Assembly: GCA_014523665.1 (NCBI GenBank)
Contig: JAATVR010000506.1
Coordinates: 1-10,004, forward strand
Origin: Nitrososphaerales archaeon TH526
GTDB lineage: Archaea; Thermoproteota; Nitrososphaeria; Nitrososphaerales; Nitrososphaeraceae
Length of the DNA: 10,004 nucleotides
Direction: 5' to 3'
The notes beneath the pieces were generated by a model, which was not told the origin of the DNA, did not search any database, and saw nothing but the letters and a program-made list of their open reading frames with translations. Below are positions 1 to 6,433 of the stretch, piece by piece. Both the position numbers and the translations under genes were made by a program. Each line of letters starts with the position of its first letter. Positions within the stretch are counted from its first letter, which is position 1.

Positions 1-170
1 GTTCTAGCCGGCTGACGGCAGCGAATTACTGATAATGCTACATGAATCCAACTTGCAATCTTCATGGGATCGGATATTCGTATTGATTTCGGTCTTACGA
101 AGAAGCCCATACTAGCTTTCTTGGTTCCCGATAGAAGCTCGCTTTCTTCATGATAAGCGGTCTCCGTCAT
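1..170 (-). CDS. Possible N-terminal fragment of an unidentified protein, cut by the window edge
   Basis: From an ATG at 170 the minus strand stays open for 56 codons to the left edge, so any product continues outside the window. The start of the translation reads MTETAYHEESELLSGTKKAS, then a segment with several basic residues and a short hydrophobic patch (SWIHVALSVI). I recognise no family and see no signal peptide or catalytic motif. The three bases GGA sit directly before the ATG, too close for a normal ribosome binding site. A run of 56 open codons at this base composition can occur by chance. It lies downstream of, and on the same strand as, the GT2 gene. It may be the first part of a real gene or only open sequence. 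Confidence 0.3.
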   Translation of the reverse strand, partial: MTETAYHEESELLSGTKKASMGFFVRPKSIRISDPMKIASWIHVALSVIRCRQPAR

Positions 171-298
171 TCCTATATCTAATACCGGCTGAATGCACCG
201 GAGCAACGCACAATTAAGTAGTGAATCACATAGTGGGAATTTTCATGATCTATGGGGTAGTCCAAGATAGAATTTTGAAGATGATGGCTAGATAAACA

Positions 299-320
299 CC
301 ACCCACCCACCCATCCAACC
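299..320. repeat. C-rich tandem tract (CCCA)n; G-rich on the minus strand
   Basis: The plus strand has C runs at 299-300, 302-304, 306-308, 310-312, 315-316 and 319-320 separated by one or two A/T bases. On the minus strand this gives three GGG runs with single-T loops flanked by GG runs, a geometry compatible with a two-layer or imperfect three-layer G-quadruplex. It lies outside any supported gene. Confidence 0.6.
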
Positions 321-335
321 ACACCATTTGATCTC

Positions 336-353
336 CAACATGGAATCATGTTG
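336..353. repeat. Perfect 7-bp inverted repeat with 4-nt spacer
   Basis: CAACATG (336-342) and CATGTTG (347-353) are exact reverse complements around GAAT. It lies downstream of the GT2 gene and upstream of the possible left-edge frame, so it could be a protein-binding site or a transcript hairpin. There is no T-run directly after it on either strand. Confidence 0.5.
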
Positions 354-464
354 CACGACATTTAATGCTTGAAAAAGGCCAAACCTCCATCTCAACGAAG
401 GTAAATGGAACGGGACTTTGAATAATAAAATGCAGAGTAAGCCAAGAGGAAATTTATTGCATCC

Positions 465-1328
465 TCATTGCTGAATTGACCGACGCTTTTTGCCGGAAAG
501 AGCAGAGAGCATTCTTCTTTTTTGAATTTCCCTAACGAATCTTCGAAGCTGGTCGTCGTACAACCGATCATAGCCGACCGATTTTGGTTTGTACGAGAGG
601 TAGTAATACATCATATTGAAGGCTCCAACCCTCCCCGTTACCTCTCCAGTTGCCAGATATTTCGCAAATCTCCCCCATACAAAGATCGGGTGATATCCTA
701 ATGTCTTCATGCTCGCTCCAAATTCATAGAACTTGTGATGTGTTCCCAGAGGTCGGGAGTGGTGAAACTTAGCATCAGGTAGTATTGTATAGCGGTGTCC
801 GAGCCGTTCTGACTCATAAAGAATAGCTGACTCGTATCCCATTAATTCTGGATATAGTCCTCCCCAGTGAGTCTGTTCAAAAAAAGAGTTACGAACAAAT
901 CTCCCAGCACCATGAGGCTTATCAGGCACGTATTTAGTGTAATTACCTGACGTAATGGCAATACTGGAATTGCCATCCATAAAATCGACCAATTCTTTAG
1001 CATACCCAGGTGGATATGTTGTATCATCTGTTGCAATCATGTGATAGGTAGTATGTGCGAGATCCTTGTTTCTCGAGTATGTGATGGCCTCATTCCAGTT
1101 CTTGACGACTCTGCCAATATCGTAACCTAAATCATTATGCCTTATGACATGAAGTGATCGCCAATTTTGTCGTATCTGTGTCAAGATCTCCGAGGTGTTG
1201 TCTGTCGACCCATCATCAACTACAATCACATATTGAGGAGCTAATGTCTGATTTCTTAATGACGCTAGAGCAGCATGGATATCATCTTCGGAATTCCTGC
1301 AGGTAACGATCGCAAAATACGTACCCAT
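465..1328 (-). CDS. Glycosyltransferase family 2 (GT-A fold)
   Basis: This 287-residue protein has the typical GT2 start: a beta strand (TYFAIVTC, 3-10), then VIVVDDGSTDNT (residues 34-45), whose DDGS binds the nucleotide of the sugar donor. ATDDT (99-103) fits the metal-binding DxD position, and HWGGLYPELMGYESAI (154-169) fits the acceptor loop with its acidic catalytic residue. GT2 enzymes transfer a sugar from an NDP- or lipid-activated donor to a glycan, lipid or protein acceptor in the cytoplasm. Membrane helices are absent, and the basic C-terminus (KRR repeats) could touch the membrane surface. The length suits a stand-alone GT-A domain. The ATG at 1328 directly precedes the conserved strand; a TATA-like box about 26 nt upstream and no Shine-Dalgarno motif suggest a leaderless transcript. 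Donor and acceptor cannot be told from the sequence. It is the last gene of the minus-strand glycan cluster. Confidence 0.93.
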   Translation of the reverse strand: MGTYFAIVTCRNSEDDIHAALASLRNQTLAPQYVIVVDDGSTDNTSEILTQIRQNWRSLHVIRHNDLGYDIGRVVKNWNEAITYSRNKDLAHTTYHMIATDDTTYPPGYAKELVDFMDGNSSIAITSGNYTKYVPDKPHGAGRFVRNSFFEQTHWGGLYPELMGYESAILYESERLGHRYTILPDAKFHHSRPLGTHHKFYEFGASMKTLGYHPIFVWGRFAKYLATGEVTGRVGAFNMMYYYLSYKPKSVGYDRLYDDQLRRFVREIQKRRMLSALSGKKRRSIQQ

Positions 1329-1348
1329 AGAAGTGGGTCAATGTAACA

Positions 1349-1358
1349 CTAATTAAAG
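1349..1358 (-). promoter_or_regulatory. TATA-like box for the GT2 gene
   Basis: The minus strand reads CTTTAATTAG, centred about 26 nt before the ATG at 1328. Archaeal transcription starts about 25-27 nt after the TATA centre, so the mRNA would begin at or next to the start codon. No Shine-Dalgarno motif precedes the ATG, which agrees with a leaderless mRNA. Confidence 0.5.
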
Positions 1359-1387
1359 TTCTATCAGCAATCTGAAAACGCTCGTTT

Positions 1388-1410
1388 CCTAAACAAAATT
1401 AGAAGAAAGG
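1388..1410 (-). terminator. Possible pyrimidine-rich terminator of the GT4 gene
   Basis: About 55-80 nt after the GT4-like stop codon the minus strand becomes T-rich (CCTTTCTTCTAATTTTG and on). Archaeal polymerase stops at such oligo-T stretches without needing a hairpin. It lies just upstream of the GT2 TATA box, which suits separate transcription of the two genes. Confidence 0.3.
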
Positions 1411-1465
1411 AATTACAGGCGCCGCTGATAATCTCTGGTATCTTCGTTCAATGATTACAAACCCT

Positions 1466-2632
1466 TCAGCAGGCCTTATATGCACTAATAATTTGATTTT
1501 CGTGCTTCTCCCATGTCAGCTTTTCTCTTGCTAATTCTCGTGTTTGTTTACGCAAATTGTACAGCTCTTCGGGGTGCTGTTGCAAGTAGTCTAGCTTATT
1601 CATCATATCTGGATAATCATCAAACTTTACGCAGCAACCTTGAAGTGATTTGATTACAGGATGAATTGATGAAGTACACATTACCGCCAATCCAGCATGT
1701 GCATATTCATACGGTTTATTTGGATTTGTATAGTAATGTGCCCAGTGCTTCTTCCAAGGCAATAGACCTACAGTGTGTCTTGACATTTCAGCAAACATGC
1801 CTGGTCGTGACAAGAAGCCTACAAATCTCAGATTGGAGAAAGAGCTATCTGACCAACCCGCAATTGTCAAGGGGTATCTCTTGCTGTTTTCAAATAGCTC
1901 AAAGAGGCCGTCCATTTTCCTTTGAGGGTACATGACCTTATCGTTGCCATCGCCTCCTGAATAAATACAATCGACCTGGGTTTGATATGTGGGAGAGCTC
2001 GTTGCTTCTACTTCTGACAATATAGGGTAATTCGGGACAAGAAACGACCTAGCTTTCAAATGACGTTGGTAATCCTTTGCAATCGTTTCGGAAACCACAA
2101 TAACTGGGGTTGTAGAGATTAGTTCTCTCTCCCAGGCAGTCCATACCCGGATCGCGTATCTATCAATCAAACGCCTTCTTATTCTACTCATCTTTCTCTT
2201 AATGGAAATTTTAGACATGTCAGGTTTGATTCTGCTTTGCGTTCTGATGCTAGAATGAAATGGTTGATAGTCCATCTCCAGGAGTATTTTCGACGACATA
2301 GACCAATACTCGTGGTCGTCGAAAACAAAGGGTACGTTTAATTCTGAAATTAGCTTGGCAGAATACAGATTGTGCGAATGGACTATGTCAGGGGCTTCCT
2401 GTTTCAGAATTTTCGTTAGCTGTCTTTTCATTTTATCCCAGTAATAGGGGATGCCCAGTCGTGCTTTGCTATTCCATTCAATTTCATAGATCTTGGCAAA
2501 TTTAGTACCATTGATATTATTCCCTGGCTTACCTGCAAAACTAACCCTGTAACCAAGTTTCAATCCAGTGATCGCAGACTTTTCTACTCGCCAGTCTGGG
2601 AGGCTTTCATGAGAGACATGTAGCACCCTCAA
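1466..2632 (-). CDS. Glycosyltransferase, GT4-like (GT-B fold)
   Basis: This 388-residue protein has the two-lobed GT-B layout. The N-lobe starts MRVLHVSHESLPDWRVEKSA and contains PDIVHSHNLYSAKLI (81-95) and FVFDDHEYW (102-110), the acceptor-side strands usual in GT4 enzymes. The C-lobe has IYSGGDGNDKV (223-233), LTIAGW (255-260), VGFLSRPGMF (271-280) and NPNKPYEYAHAGLAVMCTS (303-321). That last segment matches the donor-binding E-x(7)-E-like region in shortened form, with E309 at the usual sugar-nucleotide contact. Such enzymes transfer sugars from NDP-sugars with retention of configuration. The start is a TTG at 2632: an in-frame TGA lies just upstream with no ATG between, and the first codons encode the expected strand. 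No membrane segment is visible. It belongs to the surface-glycan cluster; its specificity is unknown. Confidence 0.9.
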   Translation of the reverse strand: MRVLHVSHESLPDWRVEKSAITGLKLGYRVSFAGKPGNNINGTKFAKIYEIEWNSKARLGIPYYWDKMKRQLTKILKQEAPDIVHSHNLYSAKLISELNVPFVFDDHEYWSMSSKILLEMDYQPFHSSIRTQSRIKPDMSKISIKRKMSRIRRRLIDRYAIRVWTAWERELISTTPVIVVSETIAKDYQRHLKARSFLVPNYPILSEVEATSSPTYQTQVDCIYSGGDGNDKVMYPQRKMDGLFELFENSKRYPLTIAGWSDSSFSNLRFVGFLSRPGMFAEMSRHTVGLLPWKKHWAHYYTNPNKPYEYAHAGLAVMCTSSIHPVIKSLQGCCVKFDDYPDMMNKLDYLQQHPEELYNLRKQTRELAREKLTWEKHENQIISAYKAC

Positions 2633-2660
2633 GTGTATGGATGCTCAATATCGAATTCAA

Positions 2661-2668
2661 TTAATAAA
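2661..2668 (-). promoter_or_regulatory. TATA-like box for the GT4-like gene
   Basis: The minus strand has TTTATTAA centred about 33 nt before the TTG start at 2632. This predicts a transcript with a leader of only some 6 nt. The 274-nt gap upstream of the gene agrees with independent transcription. Confidence 0.45.
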
Positions 2669-2718
2669 TCTACTACAAAGAGCTTGCAAGCGAATTCAAC
2701 TCCGTGAGTTTAACAATG

Positions 2719-2937
2719 TCATTGAACCCCAAGATGTTCCATAGATAATAATTGAGCGTTTCTAGTAGGACGGACGTTCTCACCGGTTTGAATTTCTTTA
2801 TGAGCAATTGACAGAAACCTATCGTAACTTATGGCTAATTCGCCATTAAACAAAGTTCTATGTGGTTTTGATAGGTGAAAATGACGATCCGTAAGGAGAT
2901 CTAATATTATTTCTGCCCTGGTTCGATTCGGGGTTCC
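2719..2937 (-). pseudogene. Degenerate reading frame resembling a thaumarchaeal winged-helix domain
   Basis: This 72-codon open frame ends with TGA at 2719-2721 and overlaps the last 31 bases of the preceding two-helix gene in another frame. It has no ATG or GTG in its upstream part; the only usual alternative start is an internal TTG. The translation begins GTPNRTRAEIILDLL and continues with a KPHRTLFNGELAISYDRFLS segment. Small winged-helix regulators common in ammonia-oxidising archaea often begin with an RxRxEII...L helix, followed by KTxIMYxAxLSYxQ/RF, so these pieces sit in the right order with roughly three extra residues between them. The wing and the end of the domain are not recognisable. 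A decayed copy is one reading; chance resemblance is the other. The similarity judgement is from memory of the family, not a search. Confidence 0.28.
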
Positions 2938-3425
2938 TTATAATCAGAGATGCTAGCTTCTGAAGATCGATCAGCGCTATCTTGCTTTGGATTTCCGGTT
3001 TGTACTGTCGCCCTAGGCGGCTTTCGTACAATCTTGTGTAGCATATCCCTCATCTGTTTTTTTTCCTCTTCAGAGACCTTACCGTCAATAAGATCTATGA
3101 CGAACAACCACATGGTCGCCCCTATTTCATTCTCCTTAAATAACGCATGCTGCTCTACTCTCCATTGCGTCTTGCGATGCCAATACCCAATGACGATTGC
3201 TATGGGTACATATGCAGAGACAAACACAACTGCAAAAATCCAGATACTTTCGAATAGATCCTTTAGATAAGGCACCTGGTCTATAAGAAGGCCGTATTGT
3301 ATCGTGACGAAATTTGCGAAAGTCATCAAAAATATTAGATAAATACTGTGACCATTTCGAAAATCTAGCCATCTCCTCCTAGTCCAGTTACTGGCTAAAC
3401 CTTTCACCAGGGATTTAGTATCCAC
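2907..3425 (-). CDS. Conserved two-helix membrane protein of unknown function
   Basis: This 172-residue protein has a short basic N-terminus (NWTRRRWLDFRNGHS, 13-27), a first membrane helix at about 28-49 and a second at about 60-82. A charged cytoplasmic-type region follows (HRKTQWRVEQHALFKENE, 83-100), then a possible amphipathic helix (107-134) and a hydrophilic disordered tail rich in S, D, E and P. The TRRRW-DFRNGHSIYL segment and the WHRKTQ motif after the second helix look like a family I recall as conserved in Thaumarchaeota, but I know no function for it. The start is GTG at 3425: an in-frame TGA lies two codons upstream, and a TATA-like box sits about 27 nt before it. The gene lies inside the glycan cluster but shows no glycan-related motif, so membership in that pathway is uncertain. 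Confidence 0.85.
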   Translation of the reverse strand: MDTKSLVKGLASNWTRRRWLDFRNGHSIYLIFLMTFANFVTIQYGLLIDQVPYLKDLFESIWIFAVVFVSAYVPIAIVIGYWHRKTQWRVEQHALFKENEIGATMWLFVIDLIDGKVSEEEKKQMRDMLHKIVRKPPRATVQTGNPKQDSADRSSEASISDYKEPRIEPGQK

Positions 3426-3448
3426 AATTCATATTGGGCAGAATACCG

Positions 3449-3456
3449 TTAAAATA
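3449..3456 (-). promoter_or_regulatory. TATA-like box for the two-helix membrane protein gene
   Basis: The minus strand has TATTTTAA centred about 27 nt before the GTG start at 3425. There is no Shine-Dalgarno motif, so a leaderless transcript starting at the GTG is predicted. This supports GTG rather than an out-of-frame ATG a few bases upstream, which stops after a few codons. Confidence 0.5.
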
Positions 3457-3503
3457 CATTACGTATCTCGACGGTTATAGATTACATGATACGATACTTA
3501 TAC

Positions 3504-5093
3504 CTAATTAACAGAACTTGCGTTTTTGGGGATTTCGAATATCCTGTAAATGGTGAACAGGCTATTTGAGTAAGCCTTTACGCCCTCAAATCCTGAATTC
3601 GTCCTATGAAAAATGGGATCATCGATTACGTTCGTATCAATCAGATACTCTTGATCGTTTGACCAATAGTTCGTATTTCTAACTTGTTTCTCTAGCTCTT
3701 CATAGCTGATAAAACCCCTATTTCCTGCTAATCCTGAAACGAACCATCCTCTCCAGTCACTGCTTCCTATGATTTTAGATCGAGTAGATGTGTTTTCATT
3801 TAACCAATTGATAATGTCTTGAAGCATTGGAGATTGATCTATCCTGACTGAATTAAATTGCATAGATTTTGGAACAAAATCTTGAATGTTCGTTTCAAAT
3901 AGACTAATAATTGAAGCCTGCGCGTTATATGGCAGCATGGCATATGATATTCCAATTTGTGCGAAAATAAGAAAAATCATTGCCGTGGTGAGAATGCATA
4001 AATTAGTACTTCTTTGCCATTTTGATAATATTTGAATGGTTCTAACGAATCCATAACCTGCAAAGACTGAAAGGGATATACCGAAGAGCAAGATCCATCT
4101 ATCTGCAACAAGTACATCTGCGTGAGGGAACACCAGCCATGTCATTGAACCCACTAGGGCAACGATGAGACAGATCTTTAAAAGCTGATCTTTCAGTTGC
4201 AAGTAACCGACAATGGCCAGAGGAATAAGCAAGATGCATAGTGCTATAAAATAGGAAAAGAGATTGGTTTGGTTGTAACTTTCGTTTAACTGTTCTGGTT
4301 CGCCAGAAATCTGAGCATCCACAGCTTCGTCTGAAATACTGCGGAAGGAGGAACTAACAATTGAATATCCAACACCACCGGTAACAGCTAAAAGTGTGAC
4401 AAATGATACTAAAGATACTACGAAGCCTATTGCTACTATCCTCTCCCTATAGCGTATGGTACAAATACAATAGACAACAATAAACCATGCTCCCACCATT
4501 CTGTCAGAGATAACAGAAAGTACAGTAAATGATAGGCAAGATACTAATGCAAAAGAAGGGAATTTGGTTGGATAATTATTTCGTATTCTTATTAAAATTG
4601 AAATGGCAAAAAACATCATGGTTAACGAGAACATGTCTCTGTGCAAATCCCAGGTCGTTCTTAGAACTGGGATCTGGACAATGACGAATAATGAAACTAC
4701 TGCTGCGTAATAACTATTATTCTTTCTAATTATCGCCTTTCCCAATGAAAGGATTGATACTGCAAAAAGACCGAAGATAAGAGCTGCAACGGTAGAAACA
4801 GTAGTCTGTACTGATAGACCTGTTATATTCTGTATGAGGTGAAGAAGATAAATGTAGAATGGGTAGTCTCTTAATATGGTATTCCATTCATTCTCAAAGT
4901 TTGATAACATTGGGATATAATAATTTATGACATCATAACCTATTGGATATGGGTATGCAACTAACTCGGTAACGGTCTTCAAAGCTATAGCAGAAAAGAA
5001 AACGATCAGGTAAAGAGGTAGATCTTTTCGAGAAAAGATCCTAATCGTACTCAATGAAAGATTTTTTTCCAATAAAGGATTATGTAAATTCAA
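3504..5093 (-). CDS. Multi-pass membrane protein, probable GT-C type glycosyltransferase
   Basis: This 529-residue protein has about ten membrane helices, roughly at 25-46, 78-92, 97-121, 127-145, 154-170, 178-196, 200-213, 217-246, 278-298, 304-322, 332-353 and 364-387 (some may be half-helices). It ends in a soluble domain (about 395-529) containing SSDWRGWFVSGLAGNRG (444-460). The loop after the first helix reads YPIGYDVINYY (49-59), with D54 where GT-C enzymes (dolichol- or polyprenyl-phosphate-sugar dependent) place a catalytic acid. TWDLHRDMFSL (147-157) lies in another loop. GT-C enzymes transfer sugars on the outer face of the membrane, which suits a surface-glycan cluster. The start is a TTG at 5093 with no in-frame ATG upstream before a stop; the first internal Met (63) would remove the D54 loop. 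No clear TATA box precedes it, so co-transcription with the Asn synthase-like gene 78 nt upstream is likely. A different polytopic function cannot be excluded. Confidence 0.8.
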   Translation of the reverse strand: MNLHNPLLEKNLSLSTIRIFSRKDLPLYLIVFFSAIALKTVTELVAYPYPIGYDVINYYIPMLSNFENEWNTILRDYPFYIYLLHLIQNITGLSVQTTVSTVAALIFGLFAVSILSLGKAIIRKNNSYYAAVVSLFVIVQIPVLRTTWDLHRDMFSLTMMFFAISILIRIRNNYPTKFPSFALVSCLSFTVLSVISDRMVGAWFIVVYCICTIRYRERIVAIGFVVSLVSFVTLLAVTGGVGYSIVSSSFRSISDEAVDAQISGEPEQLNESYNQTNLFSYFIALCILLIPLAIVGYLQLKDQLLKICLIVALVGSMTWLVFPHADVLVADRWILLFGISLSVFAGYGFVRTIQILSKWQRSTNLCILTTAMIFLIFAQIGISYAMLPYNAQASIISLFETNIQDFVPKSMQFNSVRIDQSPMLQDIINWLNENTSTRSKIIGSSDWRGWFVSGLAGNRGFISYEELEKQVRNTNYWSNDQEYLIDTNVIDDPIFHRTNSGFEGVKAYSNSLFTIYRIFEIPKNASSVN

Positions 5094-5171
5094 ATAAACC
5101 GCTCTTGAGTTGGACTTGTCAACTTGTTGTACATCTCTTCAAAGTGTGATTCCAAGAAATTACCCACGCCT

Positions 5172-6386
5172 TCATATATGTTGTGAGGGATTCATTTCGG
5201 AAGATACAAATATTCTATACCACACCTCTAGGCTTAGAATTTGTAACAGCTTACTGATATATCTAAGATCGAGATTTTCATTTATTCGCTTGAGCGATCT
5301 AAAGTACCAATCTTTGTCTATTAGATTATCCTCGAATATGCGCCCCTTATCCAAAAGCGTGGTCACCGTTTCTCTTCCGCCACTATTCCAAAGGCTTACT
5401 AGGTCCATACCATATCCAACTTTCACATTCATTTTCTTGACAGCGTCAGGGGCATAAATTCGTAGAATATCACGTAGTGGAAGCTTTCCAATGTCAGAAC
5501 CAATATCATATTTCATATCCGATGGCAAATCAAATCCCAACTCTACGACATCGTTATCTAACAGAGGAGAAATTCCTTGCAGTTTAAAGAAACGGAAATA
5601 TTTGTCGTTAGTTGGTACGAAATCATGCATAAGCTTGCCATTATAATCAGCAAGTATTACCTGATCCAACGGATTCAGGTTATTATTAAAATATGATGTG
5701 AGAAGAGAATAGATCGAAGACCAGTCAAACTTCAATTCCTTGGCAAACATTTCATTCTGATCGGGTACCCAATCCCTTTCATGACACGATAGGTACACCT
5801 TGGCCCGTTCTAAGGGGCCTGCATTTCGATCGCAAAATTGAAGAAATTTCTTGTATCGAAAGGTATAACCAGCAAAGATTTCATCACCGCCATCTCCCGT
5901 GAACAAGAGATTGGAAATAGACTTTGCTTTCTTAATAAAGTAGTACTGATAAATATTCCACCTCGGTTCTTTTATGATGTTTATCATTGCAGGCAAGTCA
6001 CGTAAAGGATCTTCCACGTAAACCTGCCGGAAATCTGCGCCTTTCTTTTCTGCAATCTTCTTGGCTTCAATGGCCTCGTTCTTTTCATCAAAACTCACGT
6101 TAATACATTCCAACTCTTGTGTAGGATATTCTTCGCGCAAAAGACACAGGATTAAATTAGAGTCCACACCCGCACTCAATGCAACACAGATCTTATTTTG
6201 GTTAAACTTATCTACCTCACTTCTAATTGCGGATCTGATTTTAGTCTCAAGAATACGAACAGAAACTGGGTTCTGTTTTGTATAAGATTTAGAGACATCC
6301 GTAACGGATACATCTCTTAATCTAAAAGTAGGAACATAAATGTCCATGGGGTCGTACCTGAGAGTTAGCAAAGGAAGAAGGTTCAT
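5172..6386 (-). CDS. Asparagine synthase-like amide-forming enzyme without glutaminase domain
   Basis: This 404-residue protein matches the C-terminal synthetase domain of AsnB-type enzymes. It has the ATP-pyrophosphatase loop ALSAGVDSNLIL (69-80, usual SGGVDS with G changed to A), the signature TGDGGDEIFAGY (163-174) and ISPLLDNDVVELGFDLP (272-288). It also has the helix-rich end with KLPLRDILRIYAP (301-313) and KVGYGMDLVSLW (322-333). Family members adenylate a carboxylate and attack it with ammonia. The N-terminal Cys-dependent glutaminase domain is absent: the protein starts MNLLPLLTLRYDP and reaches the PP-loop within about 70 residues. It must take ammonia from elsewhere or use another nucleophile. 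Between glycosyltransferase genes it may amidate a sugar acid or amino-acid substituent (inference). The ATG at 6386 lies 47 nt after the GT-B stop with no TATA box, implying an operon. Confidence 0.88.
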   Translation of the reverse strand: MNLLPLLTLRYDPMDIYVPTFRLRDVSVTDVSKSYTKQNPVSVRILETKIRSAIRSEVDKFNQNKICVALSAGVDSNLILCLLREEYPTQELECINVSFDEKNEAIEAKKIAEKKGADFRQVYVEDPLRDLPAMINIIKEPRWNIYQYYFIKKAKSISNLLFTGDGGDEIFAGYTFRYKKFLQFCDRNAGPLERAKVYLSCHERDWVPDQNEMFAKELKFDWSSIYSLLTSYFNNNLNPLDQVILADYNGKLMHDFVPTNDKYFRFFKLQGISPLLDNDVVELGFDLPSDMKYDIGSDIGKLPLRDILRIYAPDAVKKMNVKVGYGMDLVSLWNSGGRETVTTLLDKGRIFEDNLIDKDWYFRSLKRINENLDLRYISKLLQILSLEVWYRIFVSSEMNPSQHI

Positions 6387-6433
6387 TTGATTGGTAATCT
6401 CTGTTTCAAGTCCATTGTGGCAGATGGTATTTA

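Larger units (their letters stand above)
171..464. other. Intergenic stretch with C-rich repeat and palindrome, no convincing gene
   Basis: About 290 nt separate the end of the GT2 gene from the possible left-edge fragment. A 60-codon minus-strand frame here (179-361) is poor in composition (many Cys, Trp, Gly, driven by the C-rich repeat) and is not supported. The stretch contains the C-rich tract at 299-320, a 7-bp inverted repeat at 336-353, and a T-rich tract on the minus strand (about 421-431) that could end the GT2 transcript. Confidence 0.6.

Noticed and set aside
179..361. 60-codon minus-strand frame ahead of the left-edge fragment
   Set aside because: The composition is driven by the C-rich repeat (many Trp, Gly, Cys, Val), no family is recognisable and there is no convincing start signal.
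1666..1935. 89-codon plus-strand frame
   Set aside because: It lies wholly antisense inside the GT4-like gene, which has clear family motifs; the frame shows none.
2652..2699. Direct repeat CGAATTCAA (2652-2660 and 2691-2699) upstream of the GT4-like gene
   Set aside because: Nine bases of an AT-rich word 39 nt apart, with no further repeat unit; not enough for an operator or duplication claim.
2916..2933. tRNA T-arm-like sequence: CCCTG, then a GTTCGATT loop, then CGGGG
   Set aside because: The loop is one base too long unless the stem has a mismatch, no acceptor, D or anticodon arms flank it, and it lies within the 3' end of the two-helix gene. Probably chance rather than an integration-site remnant.
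2950..3372. Alternative frames (plus 2950-3270, minus 3136-3372) within the two-helix membrane gene
   Set aside because: Both are shadows of the GTG-started frame, which has membrane helices and a TATA box at the right distance.
5121..5177. 17-codon minus-strand frame whose ATG overlaps the stop codon of the Asn synthase-like gene
   Set aside because: The overlap could suggest translational coupling, but the frame is very short, has no recognisable content and ends before the GT-C-like gene.
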